Source: Gyromitra esculenta (lineage: Eukaryota > Ascomycota > Pezizomycetes > Pezizales > Discinaceae). Taken from it: a stretch of 64,000 nucleotides of DNA. Below are positions 51,393 to 63,474 of this stretch, in pieces (position 1 is the stretch's first letter; each line of letters starts with the position of its first letter). The notes below the pieces were generated by a model that ran no database searches, had not been told where the DNA came from, and saw only the letters and a program-made list of their open reading frames with translations. The stretch covers positions 434,001-498,000 of the forward strand of contig JBCAML010000023.1 of the NCBI GenBank assembly GCA_038503075.1, given 5' to 3'. The translations under genes and the position numbers were made by a program.

Positions 51393-51525
51393 GGATTGCT
51401 TACCAATCAGGCTTGGCAGTAAATCCGGAAATTTCAGGCCGTCTGGGAGGGGGAACGAGGCCTTTTAAATAGCTAGGGGGCGGGACGTTGGCCTGTCGCT
51501 ACGGACACGTGCTTTTTTTAGGAGA

Positions 51526-51690
51526 TGATGTTGGGATTGTTTCGTTGAGGGATGGTCACAGTGGGTGGATGACTAATGTCTCCAGGGGGTATCCCCTTCA
51601 TTCGTGTAGTGTACTACCCCCGTGCTTCCTTATATCCTCCTTAGCAAGGGTAGCTTATATTCGTACTTCTATAATAATAATAATAATTCA
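51526..51690 (+). mobile_element. Copia-like LTR fragment
   Basis: Begins TGATGTTGGGATTG after a T-run and purine tract (TTTTTTTAGGAGA). It shares TCCTCCTTAGCAAGGGTAGC and TATTCGTACTTCTAT with the minus-strand copy at 52151-52334. The right end dissolves into an AAT repeat. Confidence 0.45.
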
Positions 51691-52150
51691 GTGCAAGCAG
51701 TCGTCCGGTCGGACCACAGTCGACCATAGTCGACTGTAGCCAAGCTAGTCCGATAAGTTTTTTTAGACGGACTGCCAAGCATGCAGTCTTTTTTTCCAAG
51801 CCAGTCCGTCCAAGAAATGGACGGACTGCCAAGAAATCTAAATATAGTATTATTCAAACCCAGTTTCAAGCGAGAAAAAGGTCTATTACAGTAGAGCAGT
51901 AGAGGGCGGAGGGTATATCGAGGATTGAGTAAAAAATCAAATATGTTTCTACGAAATAGAGACTGGTTTATAAACCATGGCCGCCAGGTCTCGTTATACC
52001 CTCTGCTCTGTTCCCTGAACCAAAGAAGCGAGTTGTTACTTGAGCCTCCAAAAAAGTGGTTCTGTCTCAGACTAGTCGACTAGGACTGGACTGCGACAAG
52101 CCAGTCCAGTCCGTCTCATCCAGTTTTTGATCGGACTGGACAATTGGTCG
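51691..52150. repeat. Region rich in CGGACTGG / CCAGTCCG inverted motifs
   Basis: Several inverted pairs such as CCAGTCCGTCC and GGACGGACTGCC (51801-51830), and GGACTGGACTGC and GCCAGTCCAGTCC (52087-52112), lie between two LTR fragments in opposite orientation. This suggests collapsed small elements. No coding capacity. Confidence 0.4.
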
Positions 52151-52334
52151 TGCTGGATTCGTAAGCCTAGGGCACCATCACATCTTAGGGTTAGGAGTCA
52201 AGTATTTATTAGGAATAGAAGTACGAATACAAGCTACCCTTAGCTAAGGAGGATAGCAGGAGGAAAGAAATAGTACACTACTAAGAGCCATCTACCTCAA
52301 CCAACCTTACCTCAGCGACACCACCACAACATCA
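52151..52334 (-). mobile_element. Copia-like LTR (184 bp, minus) with purine tract
   Basis: In minus orientation it runs from TGATGTTGTGGTGG to ...GAATCCAGCA (TG...CA), preceded by CTTTTTTAAGGGGG, a typical polypurine tract before a 3' LTR. Interior sequence beyond 52335 is not recognisable as Copia pol. No target duplication seen. Confidence 0.5.
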
Positions 52335-55063
52335 CCCCCTTAAAAAAGAGTACATGCCTGTAACAACAGAACAACGCACTGGGGCTTTATCCATTAAAGA
52401 CACTAATGCCCCTGATAGGTATAGACACCGGGTGCCACGTTTAGAAAATCCGTAATTGCAATTATTATTTATACAATGGCAGGGGTCCGACACCTTCTAC
52501 TCCCAATACGGCACGGGATAGATTGCAAAAAATTCAAGACAGAAAATTAATTTTGGTGGTGAAAATCCATAGCAGCAAAACTTGTACATGATAGCAATGG
52601 ATCCGGGGCTGCGAGTTCTGGCGTATAGAGTTGCGACTGTAGGTCAAAATTATTCATGAGAGAGTTAATCTATCTAGTAAAATAAGAGTAACTTGTAAGA
52701 TTGCCCTTATGATTGGCTTAACCGACACCCGACGCAAAGAGATGAGATGTAACTTTGACTAGGTACTGTACACGGGTGTAGGGCAGAGCTCCCCAGCTCT
52801 ACCAAGCAGCTTGGGTCCACATTATCTATACCATATTCTAAATTGGGTAGGTATCTCTACAAGGCCTTGCAAACGTTGCGCATGCTGGAGTAGGAAATCG
52901 TTCTTTCTCGTTGCACAACCACGATCGTCAGACTTCCCCCCACACCCGTACACCACTTCGCGAGCAGGCCCATGGATTTATGCTAGGATAAAATAAAAAT
53001 ACCAGCTTCGAGATGCGGCCTCTGATTGAGTTTTGTGGAGATAATAGGGGGGGTATAACTGTTAATTTATTTTAAACTCTACTACTTGTTAGCTGGCATA
53101 CGAACTTGAAAATGGGGGGTGGCTCTGACGCTACGACATTGGACATGAATTCCATAGCATACAAAGCCAGTGCCCCTTTCTTCCGATTCGTATACTTGCT
53201 AATTGTCTTCCAGGAAAAGAACACAGGAACACGGGGCGTGTGGCTTTGTATTCTAAGCAACCGTTTCCGATGCCATCGGCATTAGCGCCACACATGTACA
53301 TGTAGTACTCCCTCCAAAAGCTAACAAATTGTAGCCTGCCTCATTGGGAGATGTTTGTTGGTACATCCACTTCTATAAAAGGGAAAGCAATAGCGATCCG
53401 GAGACATTAATGAGTACGGTAAGTCAGCGAGGATCAAATGCCAATCCATCAATCAAATGCAGCCATGCGTAAACTGGTGGTCAAATGAATGCTATTAATT
53501 ATTATGTTGGATGGGGAAAGGCTATGAGTACGGAAAATACACAGTGAACAAAGCCAAGGCTAATGAATCACTTTCGCCAAGGCCTCCAGTTTCAGAATAT
53601 TAACCTTGGTTCAAGTTTTCTCTTGATTTCACCAGCATACTTTCGTAAGCGCCAGTTACAAATGGAGAGTTGGGGCTTCTATTGCTTAGGTTGGGCGCAG
53701 GAGAACTAGATGAAATCGAGACCGTACAGCAAAAAATCTCTTTTTACATACTCCGATATGAGATTCCGTAGTAAGGACATTGCGATAACGACGTCTCGAC
53801 CTGCACTAATGAAATCCTGGCCCCATTAGAGTAAAGGACAAAAAATTGTATCAGGGTCCAGGGGGTTGATTCTCGGGGCCACTTTTCTACTACACACTAT
53901 ATAAGGTCTATATTGCCTTTACCTCGATCAATGGAGTGGTGCAGATTGTGTGGTGTAGGGCGGAGGGTGATCATGGGATAACCGCTGGGGATTCATAGAT
54001 GAACACACACGCTATGCAGCACCTTGTAAAATGAATAGCTAGCTAAATAGCCGGGTACAGAGGGCCTTCGAACTAGGTGCTACTGCGAGCACTAAACATA
54101 ATCTAGTTTGGCAGGCGATCTGCAAGATATGAAGTTTGAAGTATAGTAGCTACTAAGGGGTTTGAATTGTATGGCGAGCTCCGAGGAACAGAAAATTGGG
54201 CACTATGGGTTCCGTATTTGTTTATACTAGTTCTACCGGTGTTGTGGGATGTGAGACTGGACGTGGAGGTGGCGATGTCTATCACGTGTATAGGGTTAGG
54301 GTTTTATGGAGCGGAGGTGTTCTTCTATAAGCTCTCGACGAGCGCGCGCTTTTGCACATTATCCCATCCATGAAATACCTTTTGAATGTACTCTACATTT
54401 GGATCTACTCTGCAGCGTACGCTTCTGAGGTTCCCCCCACTATTAGGCTTCTCTAGACGTCGCTCCGTTGCTCCGTTTGGCGACATTTCCATAGGGAAGA
54501 CATGCGTCCGTGGATGTTCGCGTCGACGCTACCTCATACGACGAAGGGAATCATGATGTCAGATCTCGAGGTTACTTGTAGAACGTCCCTGTCGTCCGCC
54601 CACACTAGCTGTAACAGATAAAGATGACCCCTTAATAACGGCATCGTAGTTGGTCCCAGGCTATCTCAAAGTCGACGATCATTGCTTTCGATCCAACGAT
54701 TTTTACCACAGAGTATCACTCGATTTTGGCGTAGTTCGCCTTGTTGATATTGGTGAACGAGATCGATTGCTTCTCTCCAGGCAGGCAGCGCGCGCCTGTC
54801 TATCTACAAGTATGATAGGGCTATAGAACCTTTCGAGTGCCCGTTGACTCGGGCCTATGTCTCTCACTAGTTCCCGTCCCTGAGACATCTTCGACAGCTC
54901 ACTTGGAGGGTCCCAGTATTAAGAAGCTTCCCGAACACGCCAGTTGGAGATAGCGAATATCTGTCTACCAGCGTAGCACGTTGGAAGAAGGTATGAGAAA
55001 GGAAAATCAACGACGTGCATCAAGCCTCTATATATAGCCCAAGAAAGTCATAGAAGCCGCGCT
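52335..55063. other. 2.7 kb without supported genes
   Basis: Short open frames only. I found no domain, RNA gene or well-bounded repeat on either strand. Confidence 0.35.
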
Positions 55064-55343
55064 ATAGGTGGCTCTTTGGGAGCCAACTAGATCGGCTTGT
55101 GAACCCCCACAGTAGCTAAAGCTTCTGTCGAACCGCTCTCCCGCCGGAGGACGTGAACCCTAGGACACCTATATACATATCCGCCATTGCCTCAGTTGAA
55201 AGTAACGAATATATATCCATAGGCTTCCTAGTGTTTCATTTGGTACGTCACTACTCAAGATACCGAAGTCGTTTAGTCAATAGTCTAAACTGCTAATGGG
55301 GGTTGCTCGGGCCGATCTATTCGGCGCCCAAAGAGCCCCCATA
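55064..55343. mobile_element. Small TIR element (MITE), about 280 bp
   Basis: The left end (ATAGGTGGCTCTTTGGGAGCC... TAGATCGGC) and the inverted right end (TATGGGGGCTCTTTGGGCGCC... TAGATCGGC) match over about 45 bp at roughly 80 percent. No coding capacity and no certain target duplication. Confidence 0.5.
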
Positions 55344-57473
55344 AACCTGTTTATATATGACTCCATAGGGAGTATATATATGGACCTCTTCTCCCGTTCG
55401 TCTATTCTGTTTCCTCTTCTCTACTTTACTGGACTATCAATATATCATATCTATTCGTTATTTCAACAACTTAATCATTTGGGAGATCGAGTGATATGGC
55501 GTGATCAAATCCGGCATTTTGGGAAATCGAGTGAGAATTTGAGACTAAAATATCTTAATGTTGAATAGTAGGGACTAATGGGTCGATTACTTGAATTGCT
55601 CATCCATTGGTTGATTGTTTCTATGCTAATAGTGAGCCTTCGCGATCGTCTATAAACTAAGTAACGTAATAGGCCTCTCGAACCACTCGGGTATCCATGT
55701 ACTCGAGCCTATTTTTTCTCTAACACCCGACTCGGAGGCCACCTAGAAGGCACTGTGTTAAGAAGTTTCTGCAATGTCAAATCGTTTGCAGGTTCGTATA
55801 GCTGTGCGTGAGAATAATCGAATACAGCCTCATTGTAACTACATATGTAGGGGCATTTTTGAAGAGTTTTTGACACCCTTAGCACTACCAAGGTGCAATA
55901 CAGTTGATGCGGTATTCTGAACTGATGCTAGATTTATACGGTATATACGACAGCCCTCGTGACTGAAATTGGCATTTCTTAAAAATATAACAGTAGATCA
56001 ACACAATTTTTTCGTACAGTGCCTTTACAAACGTCTGAACACTAGGGGATTATATCACTACGGTACAAACACAGAGAGATGAGATGTCTACAAGCATGGA
56101 AAATCTTGAAAGGATCTGCCACAAAGTCCTTGGTGTATTATCCTCAATAGACGCGTATATACATCTTTATATAAGGGTATACTGTTCGCTCCATATGATG
56201 GCGAAAGGGGATAAATAATTTGTAGAGAAACTGGTGGTTTGTTCATCACGGCAGACGGTGGCGCACACAATTGATCACTAGAGCCCACGACTCTTAGCTC
56301 TTAGTATCTAAATCCTCAATTCCAAGATATACATACCCTTATGGTGAGTGGCTCCGAGAGACAGGAGAAGCGAGAGCAAAAAGAAGAAAGGATTAATATA
56401 AGTTCAACAAATTTTTAGCGTACAGATGCCGTGCGAAGTAAGAAGAAATCTAAAAGAGGGCTAACAAAACCTACATGTATTTAGATAAGTAACTTTCAAC
56501 AATGCTGATATCTAGATTGGGAGCCCAACCTATTATCCAGAAGTCGGGGCAAACTGGCACGATCTCAACAGAATTCCGAGAATTGCTCGGCCGTGTTCAG
56601 TATCGAAGAGCTTAGATTTCGTGGACAAATTGGTTCGCCTTTGTCTGCCGTGAGGACCACAGCCATAGCTGTTTAGAAATCCTCAGGCAATCCTGTATAA
56701 CTCGAAGGTCCCCGTCCGTTTCAACACATCTTTGCTCCACAATCGCGACCCATTCAGGAATGCCGCCAAAGTAAGCCTCATTTCGCTCGCAATCACTTAC
56801 GATCGTATTTTCAGGGTTTACTCGTTGCAGCCAAAAAATCTCCAGCTCCCAGATTCACATCACTAGATGCTTTCTCTACTTGGCATATACAGATATCCGA
56901 CTGCTTCAGTGAGGTGGTTTTTGCCATCAGACTTATTGTTAAGTCCCGCTAACCCTATCATACTAGCCACTCTATTGACATCTACATGAGTTGGTTTGAC
57001 TTTATTCTTGTGACGATATATTTTCATCTATAAACCTACCTTACTTACCGCTTTTTGTGGTGATCTCCGCATAGCTCTATTGGGGTACCGAGCTGAAGCA
57101 GCTCTTGTCAACCGGGTAACCGAGATACCAGATTCGGCTCCCGCAATAATTAGAGAGAAATAATAGGTCTCTAATAGTTGAAACTCGATGTATTTACACC
57201 CTAATAGTACTTCACTGGCTGTTGTTTATTCGGTGGGTATTCGAACCATAAGCAACTGCTTTAGGTCCGGTCCGGTATCTCTTCCAGAGCTGTTTCTGTT
57301 AGCTGAGCCACTATATATAGGGGCTGTTTTTGCTGGTATATCGTTTCCCGTGTCTTGTTCACGCTATAACTTTTGCTTCACGTGACGTTCTTGCATCTTT
57401 ATGAACCAGGAAAGAGTGACTTAACGAAAAAAATCTAGTATCTCGTACAATATCCTGAGCCTGAATAATACGC
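55344..57473. other. 2.1 kb without supported genes
   Basis: Contains a direct repeat of a GGGARATCGAGTGA motif at about 55481 and 55522, and otherwise short unsupported frames. Confidence 0.3.
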
Positions 57474-57700
57474 GATCGTGGTTGGTTTGGCTGTCTGGTT
57501 GTCTCTCGGTGCAAAGTGGGAGGTTATGGGTTCGAATCTCATGTTCCCCATCCCCGGTATACCCACCTTTCAGGTTGGGATGGGTTTTGGAGGGGTTTTT
57601 CAGTCATAATGCCCGCATCTGGATCCAATGTCTATAGTATATCGCTATAATCTACAAGTTGCATGCGAGTATGGAGTAGTATTACTATTATTACTACTCG
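57474..57700 (+). mobile_element. SINE-like element with tRNA-related head
   Basis: A B-box-like GGGTTCGAATC sits in a T-arm-like ATGGG-TTCGAAT-CTCAT that pairs with one G-U (about 57528-57544), with an A-box-like TGGCTGTCTGGTTG upstream. An unrelated body follows, then a TACTATTATTACTAC simple-repeat tail (about 57677-57698). This fits the build of tRNA-derived SINEs. No second copy was found in the window. Confidence 0.4.
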
Positions 57701-58139
57701 ATCGTGGCTCAGGGTTCCAACCCTAGCAGTTGTATAGGGGGAAGTCGGGTTGGTTGCCTTAGCGAGCGTTCTTTGAGTTTTCAAGTCCGTATCTATAGAG
57801 GGTTCACATACTAGTACAAGAAATTCTTTTTTCAATGTCAGGACTCGTGCTCTTGTTCTACTAGGCCTTTTACTAAAGCTTCCTAGCGGCTGGTAGTTCG
57901 CGAGAGGAAGTCTCTACTAGCACTGAAAGTCATTGAAGCGGATCAGGAGAACTACTTGCAGGAGAGACTATCACGATGTATTGTTCAATCGAGGTAAAGA
58001 GGCTCGAGAGAACCCCTGGAACTAGCTATGGCGGCTCCCAGATCAACGAAAGAAAGTCCAATTTCAAAGGCACGAAAGGGCTAAGAAAGTTATAATCAGC
58101 AGGCTGAGGAATGGCCATATATGGATTAATAAATATTCC
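57701..58139. other. No supported gene
   Basis: Nothing recognisable. Confidence 0.3.
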
Positions 58140-58457
58140 ATGAAAATTAAAATAAGCCATACAGATCAATTCGAATGCGGACAAGGGGCTCAAGATGGTA
58201 AACATGTCCTAGCGAGGTGGGGGTACACCATCAATTCGAGAAATGAGGCGGAAGAAAAGATGGAGAAAGTGATTGGGGAGAAAGAGTTGTTATATACAGT
58301 CGAAGGAGTCCAATTTGCAATTAAAATTTGGAAGGAGTTCAAGGAAGTACGAAGACGAGCAAGAGAAGAGGAAGTAGAAGATAAGGAATTAGGTTGGGGA
58401 TATGGGGATTTGGAAAAACGAAATTGCCATGAGTGTTTTATTTTATTGATTATTTAG
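58140..58457 (+). CDS. Uncertain 105-residue charged ORF
   Basis: A real ATG start (MKIKISHTDQFECGQG...). The middle is rich in Glu/Lys/Arg (IWKEFKEVRRRAREEEVEDK) and likely helical. No family recognised. Composition resembles the charged remnant at 32229-32450, without clear sequence identity. It could be a captured gene piece. Confidence 0.25.
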   Translation: MKIKISHTDQFECGQGAQDGKHVLARWGYTINSRNEAEEKMEKVIGEKELLYTVEGVQFAIKIWKEFKEVRRRAREEEVEDKELGWGYGDLEKRNCHECFILLII

Positions 58458-58582
58458 TTATTATTTTAGTTAATGAGTTAGAACTGGTTTACTGCTGTCG
58501 TTCTATTTTAGTTAGATTTTTTGGTTTTAGATAGCCGCCATAACCATTAGGGTTGGATGCGTGTATGAACTACCTATCGATC

Positions 58583-58745
58583 TGTTCCGACCCATATGTA
58601 ATTAATTCCGGTTTGCAAAGTGGCCGACCGGTAGCCAAATTGGGCAGCCGATTTACAAATGGGTCCATCTGTCAATTGGCTAGCCCATTGACAAACCTGG
58701 CCGACCACTTTGCAAACCGAATCTAATTACATATGGGTCAGAACA
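58583..58745. mobile_element. 163-bp MITE with about 40-bp TIRs
   Basis: The left end TGTTCCGACCCATATGTAAT and the inverted right end TGTTCTGACCCATATGTAAT continue to match, apart from a few differences, for about 40 bp to GGTTTGCAAAGTGG. The terminal TGTTCYGACC is shared with the ends of the integrase-coding relics (35655, 30647), and internal TTTGCAAAGTGG-type words are similar. The flanks GATC and TATC may be a 4-bp duplication with one mismatch. Confidence 0.65.
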
Positions 58746-59664
58746 TATCTGTCTATCAAGAGTACTCCTTGTGGGATCTAGAGCGCTATTAACCTAATAC
58801 TATTTATATTTATCGATAGTGAGCTCGTTGGAGAATCTTCCTAATACGGGGCCCTCCGAGTAAGCTCTCAGTGTGGCTTCGGAGTCCGAAATGATTGAGA
58901 GACAGGTACCTGAGCACACGGGCACTTGGGCACCCGAAAAAGCTATATAGATAGGGGCCGTATGGCCACCTCTAGCAAGCAAGCAATTTAGTCTCTTTTC
59001 CTCCCTACGTGCCCCAATATTAAATCGTGTATTATTTACCACTACTACCAAATGCGAGAATGACATATCTATCTATCTATCTATCTACCACTGCTACCAA
59101 TATTACATAATGACTTAGGTTCCCAATACGAGTGCTAACTGATGATTCTAAACAATGTGGTCTTTTACAGGACTACTACCCGTACCAACGAACGCTAGAT
59201 TCGAGAAATTGGGATTGAAATTAAATAACGAGATAATTCGCTGATGTCTAGTCTAAGACAAAGAATACGGAGAAGTATAAAAAGACAATTGAAAAGTAAT
59301 AGAAAACGGGGAGCTTCACATCTCCCGGAAGCTCATTAAATTATTACTCGTATTATTAAGTTGATGAAACTCTTCTATTCCTCCCATCTGCCAAATTCTC
59401 GATCTCGAATGCCATCGAAAAGAGACCATTACGTAGGAGCGCAGCCATCTCCCTGGCATAGGGGTTCCAGTTATCCATATCTTTATTTCAGAGAATGAGT
59501 ATTTATCAAAGCCACCTTTCTTATTAGCGTGATAACACAGAGTTATGAGAGAGGGTATCTTCCTATTCTCTAAAGTGCTGGCTAATGAATCAATTTGCAC
59601 ATTACCCATACATATCACGCGAGGAATGTGTAAATAAATGTATTTTGGAGGGATGAGTGTCGTA
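58746..59664. other. No supported gene
   Basis: Includes an ATCT tetranucleotide run (59068-59087). Nothing else recognised. Confidence 0.3.
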
Positions 59665-60081
59665 TAGTGTGGTCCACGAGGCCGGGCCTCGAGGCGAGCG
59701 GATGGGTATGCCTCGAGGCCGCTCGTACATTTGAGGGCCTGCCTCGATAAACTTGAGATATATACTAAAAACTTTATATTAAAAAAATAAAGAAAAGAGC
59801 CACTAGCTAGGATATTATAAAGTCACAGTGTTTCACTAGAAACATCCCCCAAACTATTGCTATTTTCTTTCCATCAATCATGTCTAGTAACGATCCTGGA
59901 ACATACAGGCTCATCTAAACAGCAATCAACTTATGATTTAACTCGAATGCTCGAGCGGCTCGAGGCGAGCAGCCACACATGCCTCGAGGCACCTCGTGCT
60001 CGTGAGCTCCCAACCTCTTACTGGCTCAAGTCGAGGCCTCGAGGCGAGGCCTCGAGCGGCCATGCTTCGTGGACCACACTG
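59665..60081. mobile_element. hAT-like MITE with GCCTCGAGGC subterminal repeats
   Basis: The ends TAGTGTGGTCCACGA and, inverted, CAGTGTGGTCCACGA fit hAT termini. Both subterminal regions carry many copies of GCCTCGAGGC or GAGGCGAGC, as in hAT elements where such words bind transposase. The interior is AT-rich. An 8-bp target duplication is not evident. Confidence 0.6.
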
Positions 60082-62390
60082 GCCTTTCCTGATGCCTTTT
60101 TCAGGACCACCTTACCTGATCCTTTCTTTGAACTATTTACAGTCACATTTCCGGGTGCCTTTCCTGATACCTTTGCCCAAAAATCTTATATACATTTGTT
60201 GATATAGTCCTATCTTAGATATTCTGTATAGAATATGGTATTGTAGGAGGGAGAGCTTGCACTAGCGAGTGTGAGTTAACCACGGGTAGCTGAAGGCACT
60301 GCGTTCAACTCCCGTGATTTCTTTTCTCGGAGAGCCATTTTCCTCCTATTTTATGCATGTAAGGGTAGCTAGAGGGAGTAGAAAGGGAACGAAAAGTATC
60401 TTGTTTTCCTAGTTATGACTCTTTAGATGCATTTCCCACGCAGTTTTTGATGTCTTTGTTAATACTTTACTCATATATTATTTTTTGTTCGTTTACTGAT
60501 GCATTTATTTCCGCAATAAAGATTTTTATTGGAGAGCAAAGCGTCCTTTATCGGGATCGATAGAGAGATCTAGAACAACTAAGCTGGATAATCTTCTTCT
60601 ATGTTATGTGAGACTATGTCGGCGCAACACTGTTACCCTTCTCGAAAATAAGAGCGTCTTGTTCTTTCCTCACTATATGATAGTTTTGCTGCGTACTGTT
60701 ATTCGTACCGATCCACTTGTTTCTCCCCCATTATCAATTTCTGTCTTATCTAGCCATTCTCCAAGCTCGTCTCCCCACACTTTACATGGTGCTAAGCATT
60801 GTACTTTCTTTGTATGTCCAAAGAGTCCCTTGCTTAATAGTGCTTCCAATTCCACCTTACCATTGCCATTTTGGTGCTCCGTGACTGGGTCCGGGCAATC
60901 TGCTCCTCGTGTGCGAGTGAATTGATCCGTGTTGAGTTCTGGTATTGATCCAGCTGAATGGTGACCCGGAAGCATGTGCTTCTCTGATGTCTTGGGGCTC
61001 CGCAGTGAGCTAGCGACTGTATATATATTAATGCTTTCTATTTATCTTCTTCGTGCTTCTCTTTTTATCGGACAATATAGAATCCATTAACGATAACTTA
61101 CTCTCTCTTGAACATCTCTAAACCGCCAACAGATTCTAATTGTATGGTGTTATTTGATTTTCGGCAGTTGGCGATCGAGTTCTACAGCACTTCCCCCACC
61201 TGCTTTTCCAATTATCTAACAAAGTCCAATCTCCACAGTCGCGTGCTTATATTTCTGAATGGAAGGCAGAGTGTACTATCCTTTTAGAGAAACGTAGGCA
61301 TAACTAGTGAGGTTTAGAGAATATTGAGGTGACTTGAGAGAGAAATGAACACATGATAAATTGCCAGTACGGCCAAAAGATCGGGCTTGTCTGGGAGGCT
61401 TAGGGCGTATATAGCAACTATAATCTTGTATATTTATTAAATTTTGGTTAACTGTTTTAGAATCATGAGAACGTACCTTTTAATTAGCTGATGAAGACGA
61501 GATCATCAAATTACCGAGATCTTTGGTGTGTCAAGTGTACCTGAGAGTGTATTAGTAAATTCTTAGTCAGCATGTTTTTGTTGTGACGCGTCTCATCGCA
61601 CATTGAATGAATTTTTCCACCTTGCTCTGCGCAATTAGAGTAGCACTACAACCACCTATATATATTAATTACGCTTTTGTAGATAATGGTTTGGATTTGG
61701 AGTTTCTATTTCACAGAATAGATAGAAGAAAAGCAAAACTAAAGCCGTTGTAAGACGATTGTTGAGTACAATCCAAACTTCCAGTGTTTGGTTGTAGTGC
61801 CATGGGTTGTACGTGGTTGCCCAAGATTCCTGCAGATACGTGACATACATGAATGTTGGTGATAAATCAAACCACACACTGGTGTAAATAAACCACGTCC
61901 AAAAAAACTAACAATTTAAAAGTTTAAATAAACCACAAAAAATGATTAGGGGTATAAAATAAACATTTTTATGGTGTAATGAAGCTGATATCGTTTTATT
62001 CACACACTCAGTAGTTTAACACAGATCATAGGGTGATTTAACTTAAACAATGTGTATGGGACCGCATGTACTATAAGGTAAAGTGCAAGTGAAGATTAAA
62101 ATATTCTTTTATAATGAAAGGGTAATACCAATTGACCATAAGAGTTCGGCTGGCGATATTGAGGTTTTTATTTTTATTTTGTTAAATCTCTGTTTTGTTG
62201 ATTTTTTTTTTTTTTAAAAAGATGCAGTGCGCTTGATGACTTAGAAGTTATAGCGTAAACAAAACCCAAAGCTGGCAGTAGTGAGGATCAATCAGGGTAT
62301 ATATACACATGTGGTGGGTAGGGAGTACGGGACTATCTGCATATATACTCTTCTTTTGCTACTATTCTTACGCTTAGTCGTCCTGTGTGA
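60082..62390. other. 2.3 kb without supported genes
   Basis: A tRNA-like word GCGTTCAACTCC lies near 60301 but no cloverleaf forms. A T/A homopolymer tract is at 62200-62220. Frames are short and unsupported. Confidence 0.3.
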
Positions 62391-62838
62391 TTTCATTGGA
62401 TGGTTGTTGTGTTGCAAGATTGGTCGTATAGGTGTTCAGTTGCCTTATTTATTATTTCGTTCGCTATGTTTTCCTTGGTTTCCATTATAATGAGTCATAC
62501 GTGTGTCATCGAAGGGATGGATTGTGGGTATATAAGCGAAGGGTTTTCCCCTCTTTGTACTTTTCCTTCTCTTCTCTTTAAGCAACGTCTTCCATTGTAC
62601 ACTCATTGTATCCTACAATACAATCCAGTATTCCTACAAATCCTTTGTCGCCTCAGTTATACATCATGTTTTATCACTCCACTACATCAACGTTGTCTCA
62701 TTGTCGGAGCTATCATAACTCTCCTCCGCAGTAGAACCTGTGGACTCATAGCTTAAACTCCTGTTGCTAGTTTTCTTTCAAGAAGATCGCTCACCTTTGG
62801 AGATACCAAAGGGCTTGACGAAACCTCGCTCCTCGAGA
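62391..62838 (+). mobile_element. Solo LTR, chromovirus family B
   Basis: TTTCATTGG...CCTCGAGA with TGAGTCA (62491-62497), a TATATAAG box, AGCAACGTCTTC and hairpin CCTTTGG-AGATA-CCAAAGG. The flanks TGTGA and CGCGA match at three of five positions. Both differences are C/T at CG sites, which suggests a duplication altered by deamination. Confidence 0.92.
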
Positions 62839-63064
62839 CGCGATTACTGTTATCTGAAATGCCCAATTTCAACAACCAGAGCCGAAATTTGATTTTTGAT
62901 GAAGTTTATTATGTTGTAACGTGATACTCTTATGAGCTATTGCTATAGAGGCTATGAGATAATACCAGTGGGAATTAAAGATCGAGAACAGGATCTCACC
63001 ACCAGCTAAAATGTGAAGCAGAAAAAACCGACGCGTAACCCACGTCTCGTTCGGTTCCAGTTAG

Positions 63065-63474
63065 TCTCACGGTTGGGTCACTCGTTAAGTCCTTCAGTAT
63101 CCCTGAAGGTGAGCAGTGCTACTTACATGAGGTAAACAATACGTTCAAAGAGTGCAGTATTTTCTACAGGTTCTACGAGGGGTTTCTATCTCAAGGCAAG
63201 ATAGGTGCAGCGAAGTGAACAGCGACAGCGAGAGTTCTGAGGTAGAACCGTGATAGTATTCCACAATTACAGGAGAAGGTAAACGAGAATGTTGCTTAAG
63301 GAAAGAAGAAGAACAACAACAACAAGCACCCAAATCCCTTTCTTAAATACCCCGCATTCCATGCTCCGAAACCCATAACCGAAAATACACGAACAACAAA
63401 GACATTCTTTCCCAACAAAAACCATTGCAACAAACACATTATCCTTGAACCATCACTTATCCTAATCCGTGAAA
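63065..63474 (-). mobile_element. Solo LTR, chromovirus family A (minus)
   Basis: TCTCACGG...CCGTGAAA with perfect target duplication GTTAG (63060-63064 and 63475-63479). Confidence 0.95.

Noticed and set aside
54360..54375. CATCCATGAAA resembling an LTR end
   Set aside because: No LTR body, hairpin or TATA block lies within 450 bp on the expected side; chance match.
60255..60330. tRNA-like word GCGTTCAACTCC
   Set aside because: No acceptor, D or anticodon stems can be formed around it.
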